64,000 nucleotides of DNA from assembly GCF_934630525.1 (NCBI RefSeq), contig NZ_CAKTVX010000010.1, positions 22,980 through 86,979 on the forward strand, read 5' to 3'. A program made the position numbers and the translations under genes. Shown here piece after piece: positions 53,356 through 61,921 of this stretch; positions within the stretch are counted from its first letter, which is position 1, and the number at the start of each line of letters is the position of its first letter. The DNA comes from an uncultured Slackia sp. GTDB lineage: Bacteria > Actinomycetota > Coriobacteriia > Coriobacteriales > Eggerthellaceae. The notes under the pieces were generated by a model. That model was given only the letters and a program-made list of their open reading frames with translations. It was not told the origin of the DNA and made no database searches.

Positions 53356-54117
53356 TTATTTCTTCAGCCCCAATGCCACCTCGGCCGCGCCAATGGCGCC
53401 CGCGAAACGCGCATTCGGCGCCGTGCGCACGTTTCGGCCGAGCACGGCGGAAAGGCGCTGCACGATATAGTCGTTATCGCACAGGCCGCCCGTCAGAAAT
53501 ACCTGGTCGCCCGCAATGCCCGACGCCATAGTGGCCACGCGCCCCACAACCGACTCGATCACGCCGTTGGCGATGTTTTCACGCGGCTCTCCTCGGCCGA
53601 CAAGCGAGATGACTTCCGACTCGGCGAACACGGTGCACATGCTCGAAATCGACGTGGGCTCGCCGGCGCGCGCGAGTTCGGAAAGCTCGGCCTGACTCAC
53701 CGCGAGCCGGTCGGCCATAATTTCCAGAAATCGACCCGTACCGGCCGCGCATTTATCGTTCATCAGGAACTTCTTCACCATTCCGCCCGCAAGCTGAATG
53801 ACCTTCGTGTCCTGGCCGCCTACGTCAATCACCACGCCGTCGCGCCCGAACAGGCGCGCTGCGCCTTTGCCGTGGCACGTGATTTCGGTCACAACTTTAT
53901 CGGCAAACGGCACCGCCACGCGCCCATACCCCGTCGCGACCACGGCATGCGGCGCTTCGAAGAAGCCTTGTGCCTCAAGGTGTTCCGCCACGCCATTCGC
54001 GGCATCGACGCTCGAAAAGCCCGTCGGACGCATCCACGTCTCAACGATCTCGCCCGAATCATCGAGCACGGCGACCTTCGCAGCGGTCGACCCTATGTCC
54101 ACACCAATTCCGAGCAT
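53356..54117 (-). CDS. ATP-dependent activase of the 2-hydroxyacyl-CoA dehydratase/double-cubane family
   Basis: A 253-residue ASKHA ATPase. GVDIGSTAAKVAVL and DVGGQDTKVI are the nucleotide motifs; cysteines in NDKCAAGTGRFLE and SSMCTVFAESE bind the bridging [4Fe-4S] cluster of the homodimer. It uses ATP to inject low-potential electrons into its partner. ATG 54117 was chosen because the domain starts there. It lies between the two partner-type genes, so it may serve both. Confidence 0.93.
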   Translation of the reverse strand: MLGIGVDIGSTAAKVAVLDDSGEIVETWMRPTGFSSVDAANGVAEHLEAQGFFEAPHAVVATGYGRVAVPFADKVVTEITCHGKGAARLFGRDGVVIDVGGQDTKVIQLAGGMVKKFLMNDKCAAGTGRFLEIMADRLAVSQAELSELARAGEPTSISSMCTVFAESEVISLVGRGEPRENIANGVIESVVGRVATMASGIAGDQVFLTGGLCDNDYIVQRLSAVLGRNVRTAPNARFAGAIGAAEVALGLKK

Positions 54118-54248
54118 TTCCACCCTTTCATGCCGCGGCGAAGATATTCGAAACGCGCCCTCGTGCGCATTTCGATTCGTCCATGCCGCACCGAGCGGCC
54201 CCGCGCCAAAGCACGAGGCCGCCAACCATGCAGTGCAATAATCGAACG

Positions 54249-55523
54249 TTAACCAAGCATCTCCACGAACGCCTCGATGCGCGTGCGCAACTGCTCAGCA
54301 TCGTTGTCGGTGTAGTCGGTCTCGAGGCCCAAGCACGGAATGCCTTCGGCTTCGAGCGCCTTCGCCACGGCCGACTTCTCGGTGTCGTACAGCGTGCAGA
54401 ATTTCAGGTTCGCATCGATCACGCCGTCGACGTGGTACTCGCGCGCCAGGCGCACGATGTCGTCAATGCGGCCTTCATTGGGCGTGAAGCAGGCGCAGTT
54501 GTTCTTCATATAGCGCTCGGACAGAGCATGGAACTGGCCTTCGAGCGTGGTTTGGGTTTCATCGACCAAATGCTCGAAGTAGCGCGTGCCCGTGCACATT
54601 TCCTCGCACACCACGGCGGCGCCGCTCGTCTCGATAATGTGATGCAGCTTCCAATTCGGAATAGCCATGGGGGTGCCGGTAATAAGAATGCGCTTCGTGC
54701 CCTCGGGGAATACGCTCACGCCGTCGGCGATGCGCTGCTCGAGCTCGTCGGCGAGCTCGTTGGCCTTCTGCGCGCAGCGGGCGGGGTCGTCGAAGAAGGC
54801 GATCTGAGTCATGAGCAGGCGGTCTTTGCCGGAAATAGGAATGCAGTTTTCGGCCTTCGTGGCGTCGAATACGCGTGCGAGCGCACGGCGCTTCTCGTTG
54901 GTAAGCTTGATTGCCGCGGCGAGATTTTCTGCCGTCAGCTCATTGCCGGTGAATTCTTCCACCATCTTCGCGAAGTCGGCGATTTCGTCGGCCCATTTGT
55001 CGATGTCTTTCGCGCGCTTCATCTGGGGAATATCCATCACATACGTGCTCTTGTCGGCGCCCAGAATCTCGTAGGCCTTCTTCTTGCCGTCGCAGGTGGT
55101 TTCGCCCACATACATGTCCGCCACGCTGAAATACGGGCACGTTTTGCCGAAATGGGCGCCCAACGACGCCTTCACCAACGGACACATATCGCTCGGTAGC
55201 ACTTTCTCGCCATCGGGCACCCAGAACTGGGATCCGCCGCACAGGCCCGTAACCGCGCCGCCGCACGCAACGACGACCTCATCGGGCACGTACACGCAAA
55301 ACGTGCCGAACACCTTGCCGCCCTGTTTCTGCAGCTCAATGAGCTCGGCAGGGCGAATGCCGTGAATGTCCGATACCACGAAATCGTAGAATGCCATGCC
55401 CGCGGGACGGTTTTCCTGGCTCAGGTACACATCGCCAAACGCCGTGGGAAGCACGGCGCACAGCTGGTCATGGGTTTCCAGGTCCATGCCGAGGCTTTGC
55501 CACATTTCACGATTGTCTGCCAT
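54249..55523 (-). CDS. 2-hydroxyacyl-CoA dehydratase / double-cubane cluster family protein, copy 2
   Basis: A 424-residue paralogue of the protein at 52148-53302, with the matching blocks SDMCPLVKASLGAHFGKTCPYF, VGETTCDGKKKAYE, ITGTPMAIPN and EEMCTGTRYFEHL. It has extra N-terminal residues. The ATG at 55523 with GGGGGA upstream is preferred over a long open extension that shows no conservation. It is the first gene of the module. As for copy 1, the substrate is unknown; two paralogues plus one activase suggest either two reductases or a heterodimer. Confidence 0.87.
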   Translation of the reverse strand: MADNREMWQSLGMDLETHDQLCAVLPTAFGDVYLSQENRPAGMAFYDFVVSDIHGIRPAELIELQKQGGKVFGTFCVYVPDEVVVACGGAVTGLCGGSQFWVPDGEKVLPSDMCPLVKASLGAHFGKTCPYFSVADMYVGETTCDGKKKAYEILGADKSTYVMDIPQMKRAKDIDKWADEIADFAKMVEEFTGNELTAENLAAAIKLTNEKRRALARVFDATKAENCIPISGKDRLLMTQIAFFDDPARCAQKANELADELEQRIADGVSVFPEGTKRILITGTPMAIPNWKLHHIIETSGAAVVCEEMCTGTRYFEHLVDETQTTLEGQFHALSERYMKNNCACFTPNEGRIDDIVRLAREYHVDGVIDANLKFCTLYDTEKSAVAKALEAEGIPCLGLETDYTDNDAEQLRTRIEAFVEMLG

Positions 55524-55677
55524 GTTCGATTCCCCCTTCGTGCGAAGGCGGCATCCCACCCCTGGGGCCGTGCGCACATGCGCCCTTCGCGCTCGGTTTC
55601 CAATAACTATCACGCGACGAATCGCCAGCCCACAAGGAATATGGGCGCAAAAAAGAAACGTCGGGCGACGGTGCAGA

Positions 55678-55839
55678 ATGGCGGACGCGCTGCAGGTGCG
55701 CGAGCGTTGCCTCGCCTTCGAGGCATATGGGCACACGCTTCGGATGCAGAATGGCGACGGGGCAGAATTCGTCGTCGAACGAAGCGTTGCTGCGTATAGC
55801 GCAAGTGTAGCGCGCGGGGAGCGCAAACGGAAGCTATAA
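55678..55839 (+). CDS. possible small protein, function unknown
   Basis: A 53-residue frame on the plus strand in an otherwise empty 470-bp gap. Codon choice in the first half resembles the neighbours, and the stop is directly followed by AACCCT/AGGGTT plus TTTTA (55838-55859), a terminator-like hairpin. No clear ribosome site precedes the ATG, and it resembles nothing known to me. A decoding accident is quite possible. The rest of 55524-55887 shows nothing else. Confidence 0.3.
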   Translation: MADALQVRERCLAFEAYGHTLRMQNGDGAEFVVERSVAAYSASVARGERKRKL

Positions 55840-55883
55840 CCCTGCAAGCGGAGGGTTTTATGCGGGAGCGCCTTGCCGATGCG

Positions 55884-55911
55884 AAAAGGGCCACCGCATA
55901 CGCGATGGCCC
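55884..55911 (-). terminator. intrinsic terminator after the glycosyltransferase gene
   Basis: GGGCCACCGC (55888-55897) pairs with GCGATGGCCC (55902-55911), followed on the minus strand by TTTTC. It is 84 nt after the glycosyltransferase stop. Confidence 0.75.
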
Positions 55912-55995
55912 AAAAACACACAGGAGTTCCTGTGGTATGGCCGCGTGGCTGACGCCGGCCATTGGATTGGTTCGGTTGATTTCGTCTCGAAGCCG

Positions 55996-57207
55996 CTAGA
56001 GCGCCTCGAAGGCGCGCGTCGCACGCGCCACGAGCGACTCCCAAGAAAGCGCCGACACGTCGAACTGCTCGGCCGGCCGGCCCTCGCGCGCGGCTCGTTC
56101 AAGGGCATCGGCAAGGCGGGATTCAAACGCAGGCAAATCTTTCTTCACCGGTTCGTCGACGCCACGCATCCTGGGCAATTCCACGTAGTCGATAGGCGCG
56201 CCCGGGACATGGGCCTCAAGCCAAGGACGAACGCCCGGCAAATCGGTAACGACCGCACGGCAACCGCACGCCATAGCCTCGATAGTCACAAGGGGAAGGC
56301 CTTCGAAAAACGACGGCAACACGAACACATCAGACGTGCGATACGCTTGCACCAAATCATCCTGGCTGATTTTGCCCGCGAACGTCACGGGAATCGCGCA
56401 TGCGGCGGCTCGCTGCGCGATTCGGTCGTATTCCGCGGCATCGCTATGGCCGCCCACCAAACACGCCTCTATGCGCGGGGCGCCGGGACGCTTCGCCAGC
56501 ACATCAAGCGCCGCGATAAGGCTCTCGACGCCTTTCTTGTACCCGATTTTGCCGACATACAGCAAACGGCAGACGCCATCGTTGGCCGCGCGCTCGTTGG
56601 CGGGAGAAAACTCCTGCGCGTTGTATCCTGTGCCAATCACAAGCACTTTTGCGGGTTCGACGTCAAAGATTTCAACGATTTCGCGCTTCTGCTCCTCATG
56701 CAAAGCGAAAATCACCTCGAGCGAGCGGACGGCATTCATGATGCGCTCGCGCTCAAGGCCGTGGTTGCGCATTTGGCGCAAATCGGTCGAATGGCACACC
56801 GCAGCCATGGGAATGTTCGGCAATGTTTCGCGGGCAACGGCGCACGCGAGATACAGGTGATGGCATATGACCACGTCAGGTGCGAATTCTGTCGCCGCAT
56901 GCGCGATGCGCTGCGCAAATGCGGCACAGAACTGCTCGGCCATGGAAGGCGTAAGGTCGCGATAGCGCGTGGCGGCATACGGCATCACGTCGGACATGCC
57001 GCACACATTGAATGGCAGCGCCTCGGTATTGAAGCGCACGAAATAAGGGACGGCGCCCTCAGGCAGCATCGGCGCATCGGACGCATCGACGCCGGCGACC
57101 ACAGCGGCCGCATGGCCAGCCGAAAGCTCGCAACGCACCATTTCCGCCAGGTACACGCCACTTCCCGTTGAGTCGGGCTTTTGCGCCGAGATATTCAGAA
57201 TGCGCAT
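55996..57207 (-). CDS. glycosyltransferase family 4 protein
   Basis: A 403-residue GT-B fold enzyme. The N-terminal half has SGVYLAEMVRCELSAGHAAAVVAG; the C-terminal half has LLYVGKIGYKKGVESLIAAL and the family 4 donor-site motif SFFEGLPLVTIEAMACGCRAVVTDLPG. It transfers a sugar from a nucleotide donor, with unknown acceptor. ATG 57207 has AAGG 8 nt upstream; a GTG three codons earlier is an alternative. It is a single gene, divergent from the PEBP gene. Confidence 0.88.
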   Translation of the reverse strand: MRILNISAQKPDSTGSGVYLAEMVRCELSAGHAAAVVAGVDASDAPMLPEGAVPYFVRFNTEALPFNVCGMSDVMPYAATRYRDLTPSMAEQFCAAFAQRIAHAATEFAPDVVICHHLYLACAVARETLPNIPMAAVCHSTDLRQMRNHGLERERIMNAVRSLEVIFALHEEQKREIVEIFDVEPAKVLVIGTGYNAQEFSPANERAANDGVCRLLYVGKIGYKKGVESLIAALDVLAKRPGAPRIEACLVGGHSDAAEYDRIAQRAAACAIPVTFAGKISQDDLVQAYRTSDVFVLPSFFEGLPLVTIEAMACGCRAVVTDLPGVRPWLEAHVPGAPIDYVELPRMRGVDEPVKKDLPAFESRLADALERAAREGRPAEQFDVSALSWESLVARATRAFEAL

Positions 57208-57424
57208 ACGCGCCACCTTTCCTTCGAATTCGAACCATCATACCTTGACGCGAAGGGAAGCTGCGCAAGCAGACCGCGAACCGCACGGGCAAGCCCGCGA
57301 AAAGCCAAAAGCCGAAAGGTTCGCAAAGATTTGTCGGCACGCAACCGACATGCAAGGTATGATTGAGACATAGACCGAGCGAAACGCAGCGCGCATGACG
57401 CGCTGTCGAGCGGAAGGAGTCGCC

Positions 57425-57925
57425 ATGAGAATTCAGATGGAACTCGACCGAGGATATTTGCCCGATGCTTACGGAAAATACGCGGCACCCGAAGACTGCT
57501 ACGACTGGAGCTGCCGCCGCTCGTTTCCCTTTACCGTCGAGGGCGTTCCCTATGGCACGCGCGCGCTCGCCGTATTTTTCATCGACTGGGACAGCGTGCC
57601 CGTGTGCGGCTTCCCATGGATCCACTGGTGTGCCTATGTGAATGGCGACTTCGAGGGAGATATCGAATTCCCCGACGACTTGAGCCGCAACGAGCACTCG
57701 CGCCTCGTGCAGGGATACAACTCCGCCGCGAAAAGCGAGCCCGAGCGAGGCGTGGGATACGTCGGCCCCTGCCCGCCCGATCGCGACCACAAATACACGC
57801 TGCAGGTTATCGCGCTCGATGACGAGCCGCTCGTTGAGGCGCCGTTCTGGGCCAACGAACTGCTCGATGCCTGCCGCGGCCACGCCATCGATGAAGCAGG
57901 CAGAATTTTGCCCAGCAGGTGCTAG
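57425..57925 (+). CDS. YbhB/YbcL family Raf kinase inhibitor-like (PEBP) protein
   Basis: A 166-residue single-domain PEBP-fold protein; the segments around IDWDSVPVCGFPWIHWCAYVN and YVGPCPPDRDHKYTLQVIALD form the ligand site of the family. Bacterial members have no settled function. There is no signal peptide, so it is cytosolic. ATG 57425 follows GGAAGGAG. Four cysteines in the first 70 residues are more than usual. It is a single gene with its own terminator. Confidence 0.87.
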   Translation: MRIQMELDRGYLPDAYGKYAAPEDCYDWSCRRSFPFTVEGVPYGTRALAVFFIDWDSVPVCGFPWIHWCAYVNGDFEGDIEFPDDLSRNEHSRLVQGYNSAAKSEPERGVGYVGPCPPDRDHKYTLQVIALDDEPLVEAPFWANELLDACRGHAIDEAGRILPSRC

Positions 57926-57935
57926 GGGGACGCAA

Positions 57936-57963
57936 ACAGCCCAGGTGCTTCGCCTGGGCTGTT
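57936..57963 (+). terminator. intrinsic terminator of the PEBP gene
   Basis: ACAGCCCAGG/CCTGGGCTGT with a short loop, followed by TTTTCTT, 12 nt after the stop. Confidence 0.92.
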
Positions 57964-58084
57964 TTCTTAACGCGAATCGACCTCAACGGTTCGAATCCCT
58001 TCGTCAAGCAAAACAAAACAGGCTAGGCAACCGCCTGGGTCAAGGCATATCTCTGCCACAAAAGAATCGCTGGTCAGACCAGGA

Positions 58085-58196
58085 CAGCGAGCGGAAGCCC
58101 AGTGCTTCAGATTGGCTTGAAAGAGGAGCGACGCGTACTGCTTGTACGCGAGCGACGATTGAAAGCCAAGCTGGAGTGCTGGGCTTCCGCGCAGCG
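58085..58196. repeat. structured intergenic element, family 2, copy D (best preserved)
   Basis: A single long imperfect palindrome: the left arm CAGCGAGCGGAAGCCCAG... (from 58085) pairs with ...TGGGCTTCCGCGCAGCG (to 58196) over about 50 bp, with the centre GCGACGCGTAC (58128-58138) / GTACGCGAGC (58144-58153). Just beyond is CGTTCGTCAGAACG (58211-58224), which here is the tRNA-Ala terminator. The same edge and centre motifs occur near 1.5 and 14.6 kb. Confidence 0.75.
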
Positions 58197-58204
58197 GCAA
58201 ATAA

Positions 58205-58230
58205 AAAGGCCGTTCGTCAGAACGGCCTTT
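58205..58230 (-). terminator. intrinsic terminator of tRNA-Ala
   Basis: AAAGGCCGTT/AACGGCCTTT (58205-58214 with 58221-58230), then TTTTTATTT on the minus strand, 10 nt past the tRNA 3' end. Confidence 0.9.
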
Positions 58231-58239
58231 GAAATTACG

Positions 58240-58315
58240 TGGTGGAGATGATGGGATTCGAACCCACGACCCCCACGTTGCGAACGTGATGCTCTCCCAG
58301 CTGAGCTACATCCCC
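58240..58315 (-). tRNA. tRNA-Ala (anticodon CGC)
   Basis: A 76-nt cloverleaf with encoded CCA. Acceptor GGGGATG/CATCTCC with one G-U pair, D arm GCTC-AGCTGGGA-GAGC, anticodon loop TTCGCAA giving CGC (reads GCG), and T loop TTCGAAT. The arrangement is standard. Confidence 0.95.
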
Positions 58316-58435
58316 ACGTAAGATGCGCTTGTGCGCAAGCAAGTATTTTGCACGTTTATCGCTCGGGTGTCAACACTTAATTTCATCTTTGGGAAAATTA
58401 CGTGTTCACCTGGGCGACATCAGCAACGAAACCGC

Positions 58436-58804
58436 TTACAGATCGTCGTCGTCATCGTCCTCAAGGTCGTCACTCAGAAGCATCTCAAGGGCCGAAGCCG
58501 CAGCGTTCTCTTCGGTTTCATCGTCCATGAACTTGCCGAAGATGGGCTCTTTCGTTTCGGCGTCGAACAGTTCGACCATGCCGGTAAGAATATCGACGTA
58601 CTGGTACGACTGGCGAGCCTTGCGACCACGCTTGCGGTCAACCTCGACGACGAACAAAGCGGGGTGCGCCTGCATGAGCGTGCCTTCGCATTCGACGATT
58701 TTCGAGCGACCCATATTGGCGCGAACCTTCAGGCGAGTGTTAATGCGATCCATAAGCTCAGCACGAATATCGCCGACAAGATTTGCCTGCTTTTCAAGTT
58801 CCAT
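58436..58804 (-). CDS. veg: Veg family protein
   Basis: A 122-residue protein whose first 80 residues match the Veg family (DIRAELMDRINTRLKVRANMGRSKIVECEGTLMQAHPALFVVEVD). Veg stimulates biofilm formation in Bacillus; its molecular role is not settled. It has an acidic tail of seven Asp/Glu residues, not present in short Firmicute Veg. In many Gram-positives veg follows ksgA, as here, with about 170 bp between. ATG 58804 has AAGGAAT upstream. Confidence 0.88.
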   Translation of the reverse strand: MELEKQANLVGDIRAELMDRINTRLKVRANMGRSKIVECEGTLMQAHPALFVVEVDRKRGRKARQSYQYVDILTGMVELFDAETKEPIFGKFMDDETEENAAASALEMLLSDDLEDDDDDDL

Positions 58805-58971
58805 TCGGTGGATTCCTTTTCATATATAGTACGGCGCCGACATACAGCGCACTTATTACACGCAAGGGAGCATAATACCACGGAATGGAAGAATTCATAG
58901 AATCTGCAGGTAGATGCCTATTTATCGTTGAGATGCCGTTGCTTTTGAGCCGTGCGGCGGCACGTATCGTT

Positions 58972-59889
58972 TTATTCTTCGGCCTTCGCCTTCGCAAGCA
59001 CGCGACCGAGTTCCACGAATTCCGACAACTCGAGCGTTTCGCCGCGTCGCTTCGCGTCGATGCCCGCTTCGGCAAGAATTTCAGGAAGCTTCGCGGCAAT
59101 AGCCTTGCCCTGATCGCCACGGCTCGAGAAATAGCCTTTCATCGAGTTCGAGATAGTCTTTCGACGCGTGAAAAACGCCGCGTCGGCGGCCATGCTCGCA
59201 TTCGCGATTTCCTCGGCAGACAGGCCCAAGTCGCTGCGGCGGTCAAGACGAATAACCGAGCTCGTCACGCGCGGCGGCGGGAAGAAATTGCCCGGCGAAA
59301 CCTGGAAGCGGCCCGTAGCCTTTGCGATGAGCTGCAGCTTCACCGAATACGCGGCGTAATCTTTCGTGCCCACAACGGCTTCCATACGATCGGCCACTTC
59401 GCTTTGCACCATAACCGTGGCGCTCTGCAGGCTGGGAATTCGCTGGAAATAATCGAGCACGAGCGTCGCCGCCACGGCATAGGGCAAATTCGAAATGAAC
59501 TTGTTGGGGGCCTCGCCCGCCTCGACCGCCTGCTTGCCAAATGCGGCGATCAAATCGTCGTCGTTCAGGCGCAGGGCGTCTTTGCCAATGAGCGTGAAGT
59601 TGTCGAAATCGTCGCACGTCTCGTCGAGCACGGCAGGCAAATCGGGGTCGCGCTCAATGGAGAGCACGTGCTTCGCGCGAGGCAAAAGCGCCACGGTCAG
59701 CGTGCCAATGCCCGGGCCCACCTCGAGCACGTTATCTTCTTCGCACACCTCGGAAAGCTTGCAAATGTTCGCGATAACGGCATCGTTCACCAAAAAGTTC
59801 TGTCCGAGCGAATGCTTCGTGGCCAAACCGTGGCGCGAAAGCACGTCACGCGTTGCCCCAACCGATGCCAAATGCGATGCGATTGCCAT
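58972..59889 (-). CDS. ksgA: 16S rRNA dimethyladenosine transferase
   Basis: A 305-residue SAM-dependent enzyme that dimethylates A1518 and A1519 of 16S rRNA. SLGQNFLVNDAVIANI, the SAM motif EVGPGIGTLTVALL and the catalytic NLPYAVAATL block are clear. ATG 59889 with AAGGAAA upstream was chosen over an 80-residue extension that shows no family similarity. Length is normal. Confidence 0.96.
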   Translation of the reverse strand: MAIASHLASVGATRDVLSRHGLATKHSLGQNFLVNDAVIANICKLSEVCEEDNVLEVGPGIGTLTVALLPRAKHVLSIERDPDLPAVLDETCDDFDNFTLIGKDALRLNDDDLIAAFGKQAVEAGEAPNKFISNLPYAVAATLVLDYFQRIPSLQSATVMVQSEVADRMEAVVGTKDYAAYSVKLQLIAKATGRFQVSPGNFFPPPRVTSSVIRLDRRSDLGLSAEEIANASMAADAAFFTRRKTISNSMKGYFSSRGDQGKAIAAKLPEILAEAGIDAKRRGETLELSEFVELGRVLAKAKAEE

Positions 59890-60014
59890 AGAGTTTCCTT
59901 TTCTTCGTCCCCGTTGCTCAAAATCGGCACGTTTGCGCCCGCAGCCACCGGGCCACGCGCCCTCGAGGGCCTTCAAACCTTCGAGGGGCGGGCCATCCCA
60001 TGAACCATGCCCGG

Positions 60015-60602
60015 CTACGAACCAAACGTTTCTTTCTGAGATTCCGCCTCTGGCTGGCCCCAGCCAATGCGGTCGGCCACTTCTCCAACACGCCAACCTG
60101 CAGCCCCAAATGACGAGCGCACGCAACTTTCCAGAGCGGCAAACCCATAGGGGTCGCCTCCCGAACCAATCACGTGCAACGTAACGGGGCGCTTTGGCGC
60201 ATCGGCAGCACCTGACTGCCTATTCGGCCCACGCCGTTTCTCCCAGTATGGCTGAAGTCGGTCCAAAACGGCTTTGAACTGCGACGTCGGCCCCGAGAAA
60301 TACACAGGTGCTACCACATGAACCGCCGCCGCGCCATCAAGCAGGGCATACAGCCCGTCCATATCGTCGCGAATCACGCAATGTGTCAAATGCTCCGAGC
60401 ATTGAGCACGTTGCAACGCACGGCGGCACCCCTCGCAGCCGACGCAACCGCCCACAACATGGTCGGCCACATTCCAACGCTCAACAGCAACGCCCTTCGC
60501 TTCGAGCTCAGCGATCAGCTGCGTCGCATAGCGCGACGATACGCCGTTTTTACGCGGCGAGCCGCAGAGCACCAGCTCATAGGAACCCTGCGCGGCGTTC
60601 AT
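60015..60602 (-). CDS. NADPH-dependent FMN reductase-like flavoprotein
   Basis: A 195-residue flavodoxin-fold protein. The FMN phosphate loop is GSPRKNGVSSRYA (about residues 14-26); a ferredoxin-like CVGCEGCRR motif (about 53-61) occurs in iron-sulfur flavoprotein relatives, but the full cluster motif is not present. APVYFSGPTSQFK is the second FMN contact. It starts by ATGA overlap with the TatD gene stop, so translation is coupled. The substrate is unknown. Confidence 0.87.
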   Translation of the reverse strand: MNAAQGSYELVLCGSPRKNGVSSRYATQLIAELEAKGVAVERWNVADHVVGGCVGCEGCRRALQRAQCSEHLTHCVIRDDMDGLYALLDGAAAVHVVAPVYFSGPTSQFKAVLDRLQPYWEKRRGPNRQSGAADAPKRPVTLHVIGSGGDPYGFAALESCVRSSFGAAGWRVGEVADRIGWGQPEAESQKETFGS

Positions 60603-61759
60603 CGTGCATCCCTCGCCATATCGGCATGCGCACGCTGCCATTCCGTGGGCTCGCGATCCAAAAACGCCACACCCGCATCGTGCATCTGCCGCAACAAGGC
60701 GCGACGAGCCTCGCCCGGAGCGGCCCCTCGGACTTCGGCTATGCGCTCGGCCGTGAACAGCGTGAATTCAGGCCCACACTCAATACCGCGAAACGGAACG
60801 GGGGCCATATAGGGCGCGTCGGTCTCGGTAAGCAGGCGATCGGTCGGGACCATCGCCGACGACGCACGCAAATCGTCGCTTCGCTGGAAGGTGACCGCGC
60901 CGCCGAATGCCACATGCGCCCCACGCTCGACCCAGCGCGCAAGCTCATCGGGGCCCACGCTGCAGCAATGCAGCAACGTGCCGGCTTCAGGCCAGCCCTC
61001 TTCTTCAAGAATACGGAATGCGTCTTCGTGCGCATCCCTCACGTGAAGCACGAGCGGCAAACCCGTAATATGGGTCAGCTGCACCTGCCGACGGAATACG
61101 TTCCGTTGAACATCGCGCGGAGACAAATCGTAGTGGTAATCGAGCCCAACTTCACCCAAGGCGGCGGTACGCGGATCGGCCAAACGCTCAAGCAAGGCCG
61201 CTTCCATAGCGGCATCCCACTGGCTTGCGACATGCGGATGAACTCCGCATGCGATGCGCATGCGAGGTATGGCCGGCTCGGCGCCCCAGCACAAATTGCA
61301 TACGCGCTCATCAACAGCCGCCGACTCGAGCAGCGCCGCCGCCTCGGCCGCTTGGCCCGCATGCTTCTTGCCAGCGGCATGAGCCTGCGCTTCGAGCGAT
61401 TCGCGCTCAGCCGTCACATTGCGACGCGTAGCCTCGAATACCTCGGGCAACAAGCGCAATGCTTCGGCACGCCATATACCCAGGTCGCGATACGTGCGCT
61501 CGCATTCATCGCCCTCGGCCGGGTCGCACATCGCGCATACGAAATCGACGCCCACCACGGCGCAACGCGCAAGCGACAACGCCGGGTGCGACAGCATGGC
61601 AAGGTGCGCATGCGTATCGGCCACGGGCGCCTCAAGGGCAGGCGCCGGCGAGCCCACATAAGCCCACCCTTTTTTGCGATGCTTGCGAAACAGCGCATCA
61701 CCGAACAGCAGATACCCCGCGTCGCCATCGGGATCGATATCGAAATTCTTTTGAACCAT
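60599..61759 (-). CDS. TatD family metal-dependent hydrolase
   Basis: A 386-residue TatD-type nuclease, longer than the usual 260. The metal-binding residues lie in DTHAHLAML, GEVGLDYHYD, LVLHVRDAH, LHCCSV and TETDAPYMAP. The extra length is an N-terminal 45-residue extension and a helical, Ala/Glu-rich insertion with CNLCWG near residues 150-190. ATG 61759 was chosen, but no start has a strong ribosome site; others at 61768 or 61801 (TTG) are possible. The -35 of the small RNA at 61830 overlaps this gene's upstream end. Confidence 0.85.
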   Translation of the reverse strand: MVQKNFDIDPDGDAGYLLFGDALFRKHRKKGWAYVGSPAPALEAPVADTHAHLAMLSHPALSLARCAVVGVDFVCAMCDPAEGDECERTYRDLGIWRAEALRLLPEVFEATRRNVTAERESLEAQAHAAGKKHAGQAAEAAALLESAAVDERVCNLCWGAEPAIPRMRIACGVHPHVASQWDAAMEAALLERLADPRTAALGEVGLDYHYDLSPRDVQRNVFRRQVQLTHITGLPLVLHVRDAHEDAFRILEEEGWPEAGTLLHCCSVGPDELARWVERGAHVAFGGAVTFQRSDDLRASSAMVPTDRLLTETDAPYMAPVPFRGIECGPEFTLFTAERIAEVRGAAPGEARRALLRQMHDAGVAFLDREPTEWQRAHADMARDAR

Positions 61760-61829
61760 TGCCAACATCCAAACTTCATACGCCGCAACGCCATTGAACA
61801 AGCCAATTGCAGCGTGGTATACTCCAGAT

Positions 61830-61921
61830 GCACTGGCAAAGCCCGTTCCGGGCTAGGGAACAACGGGCGGCGCAGGTGTTTACGATTTAGTAGGGTCGGT
61901 TAGCTCCGGCCCTTCTTTTTT
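61830..61921 (+). ncRNA. candidate small RNA, antisense to the small membrane peptide mRNA
   Basis: Promoter TTGAAC (61794-61799), 18 bp, TATACT (61818-61823). The RNA would start near 61830 and end at the terminator GGGTCGG/CCGGCCC (61893-61912) followed by TTCTTTTTT. A second hairpin GCCCGTT/AACGGGC lies at 61841-61868. The RNA contains no SRP or 6S signature. It runs opposite to the 3' part of the gene at 61900-62031 and covers its expected 3' untranslated region. Confidence 0.6.

Noticed and set aside
61830..61921. SRP RNA, 6S RNA or tmRNA
   Set aside because: The GGAAGGAAGCAGCC core of SRP RNA is missing, the size is too small for 6S or tmRNA, and there is no tRNA-like domain.
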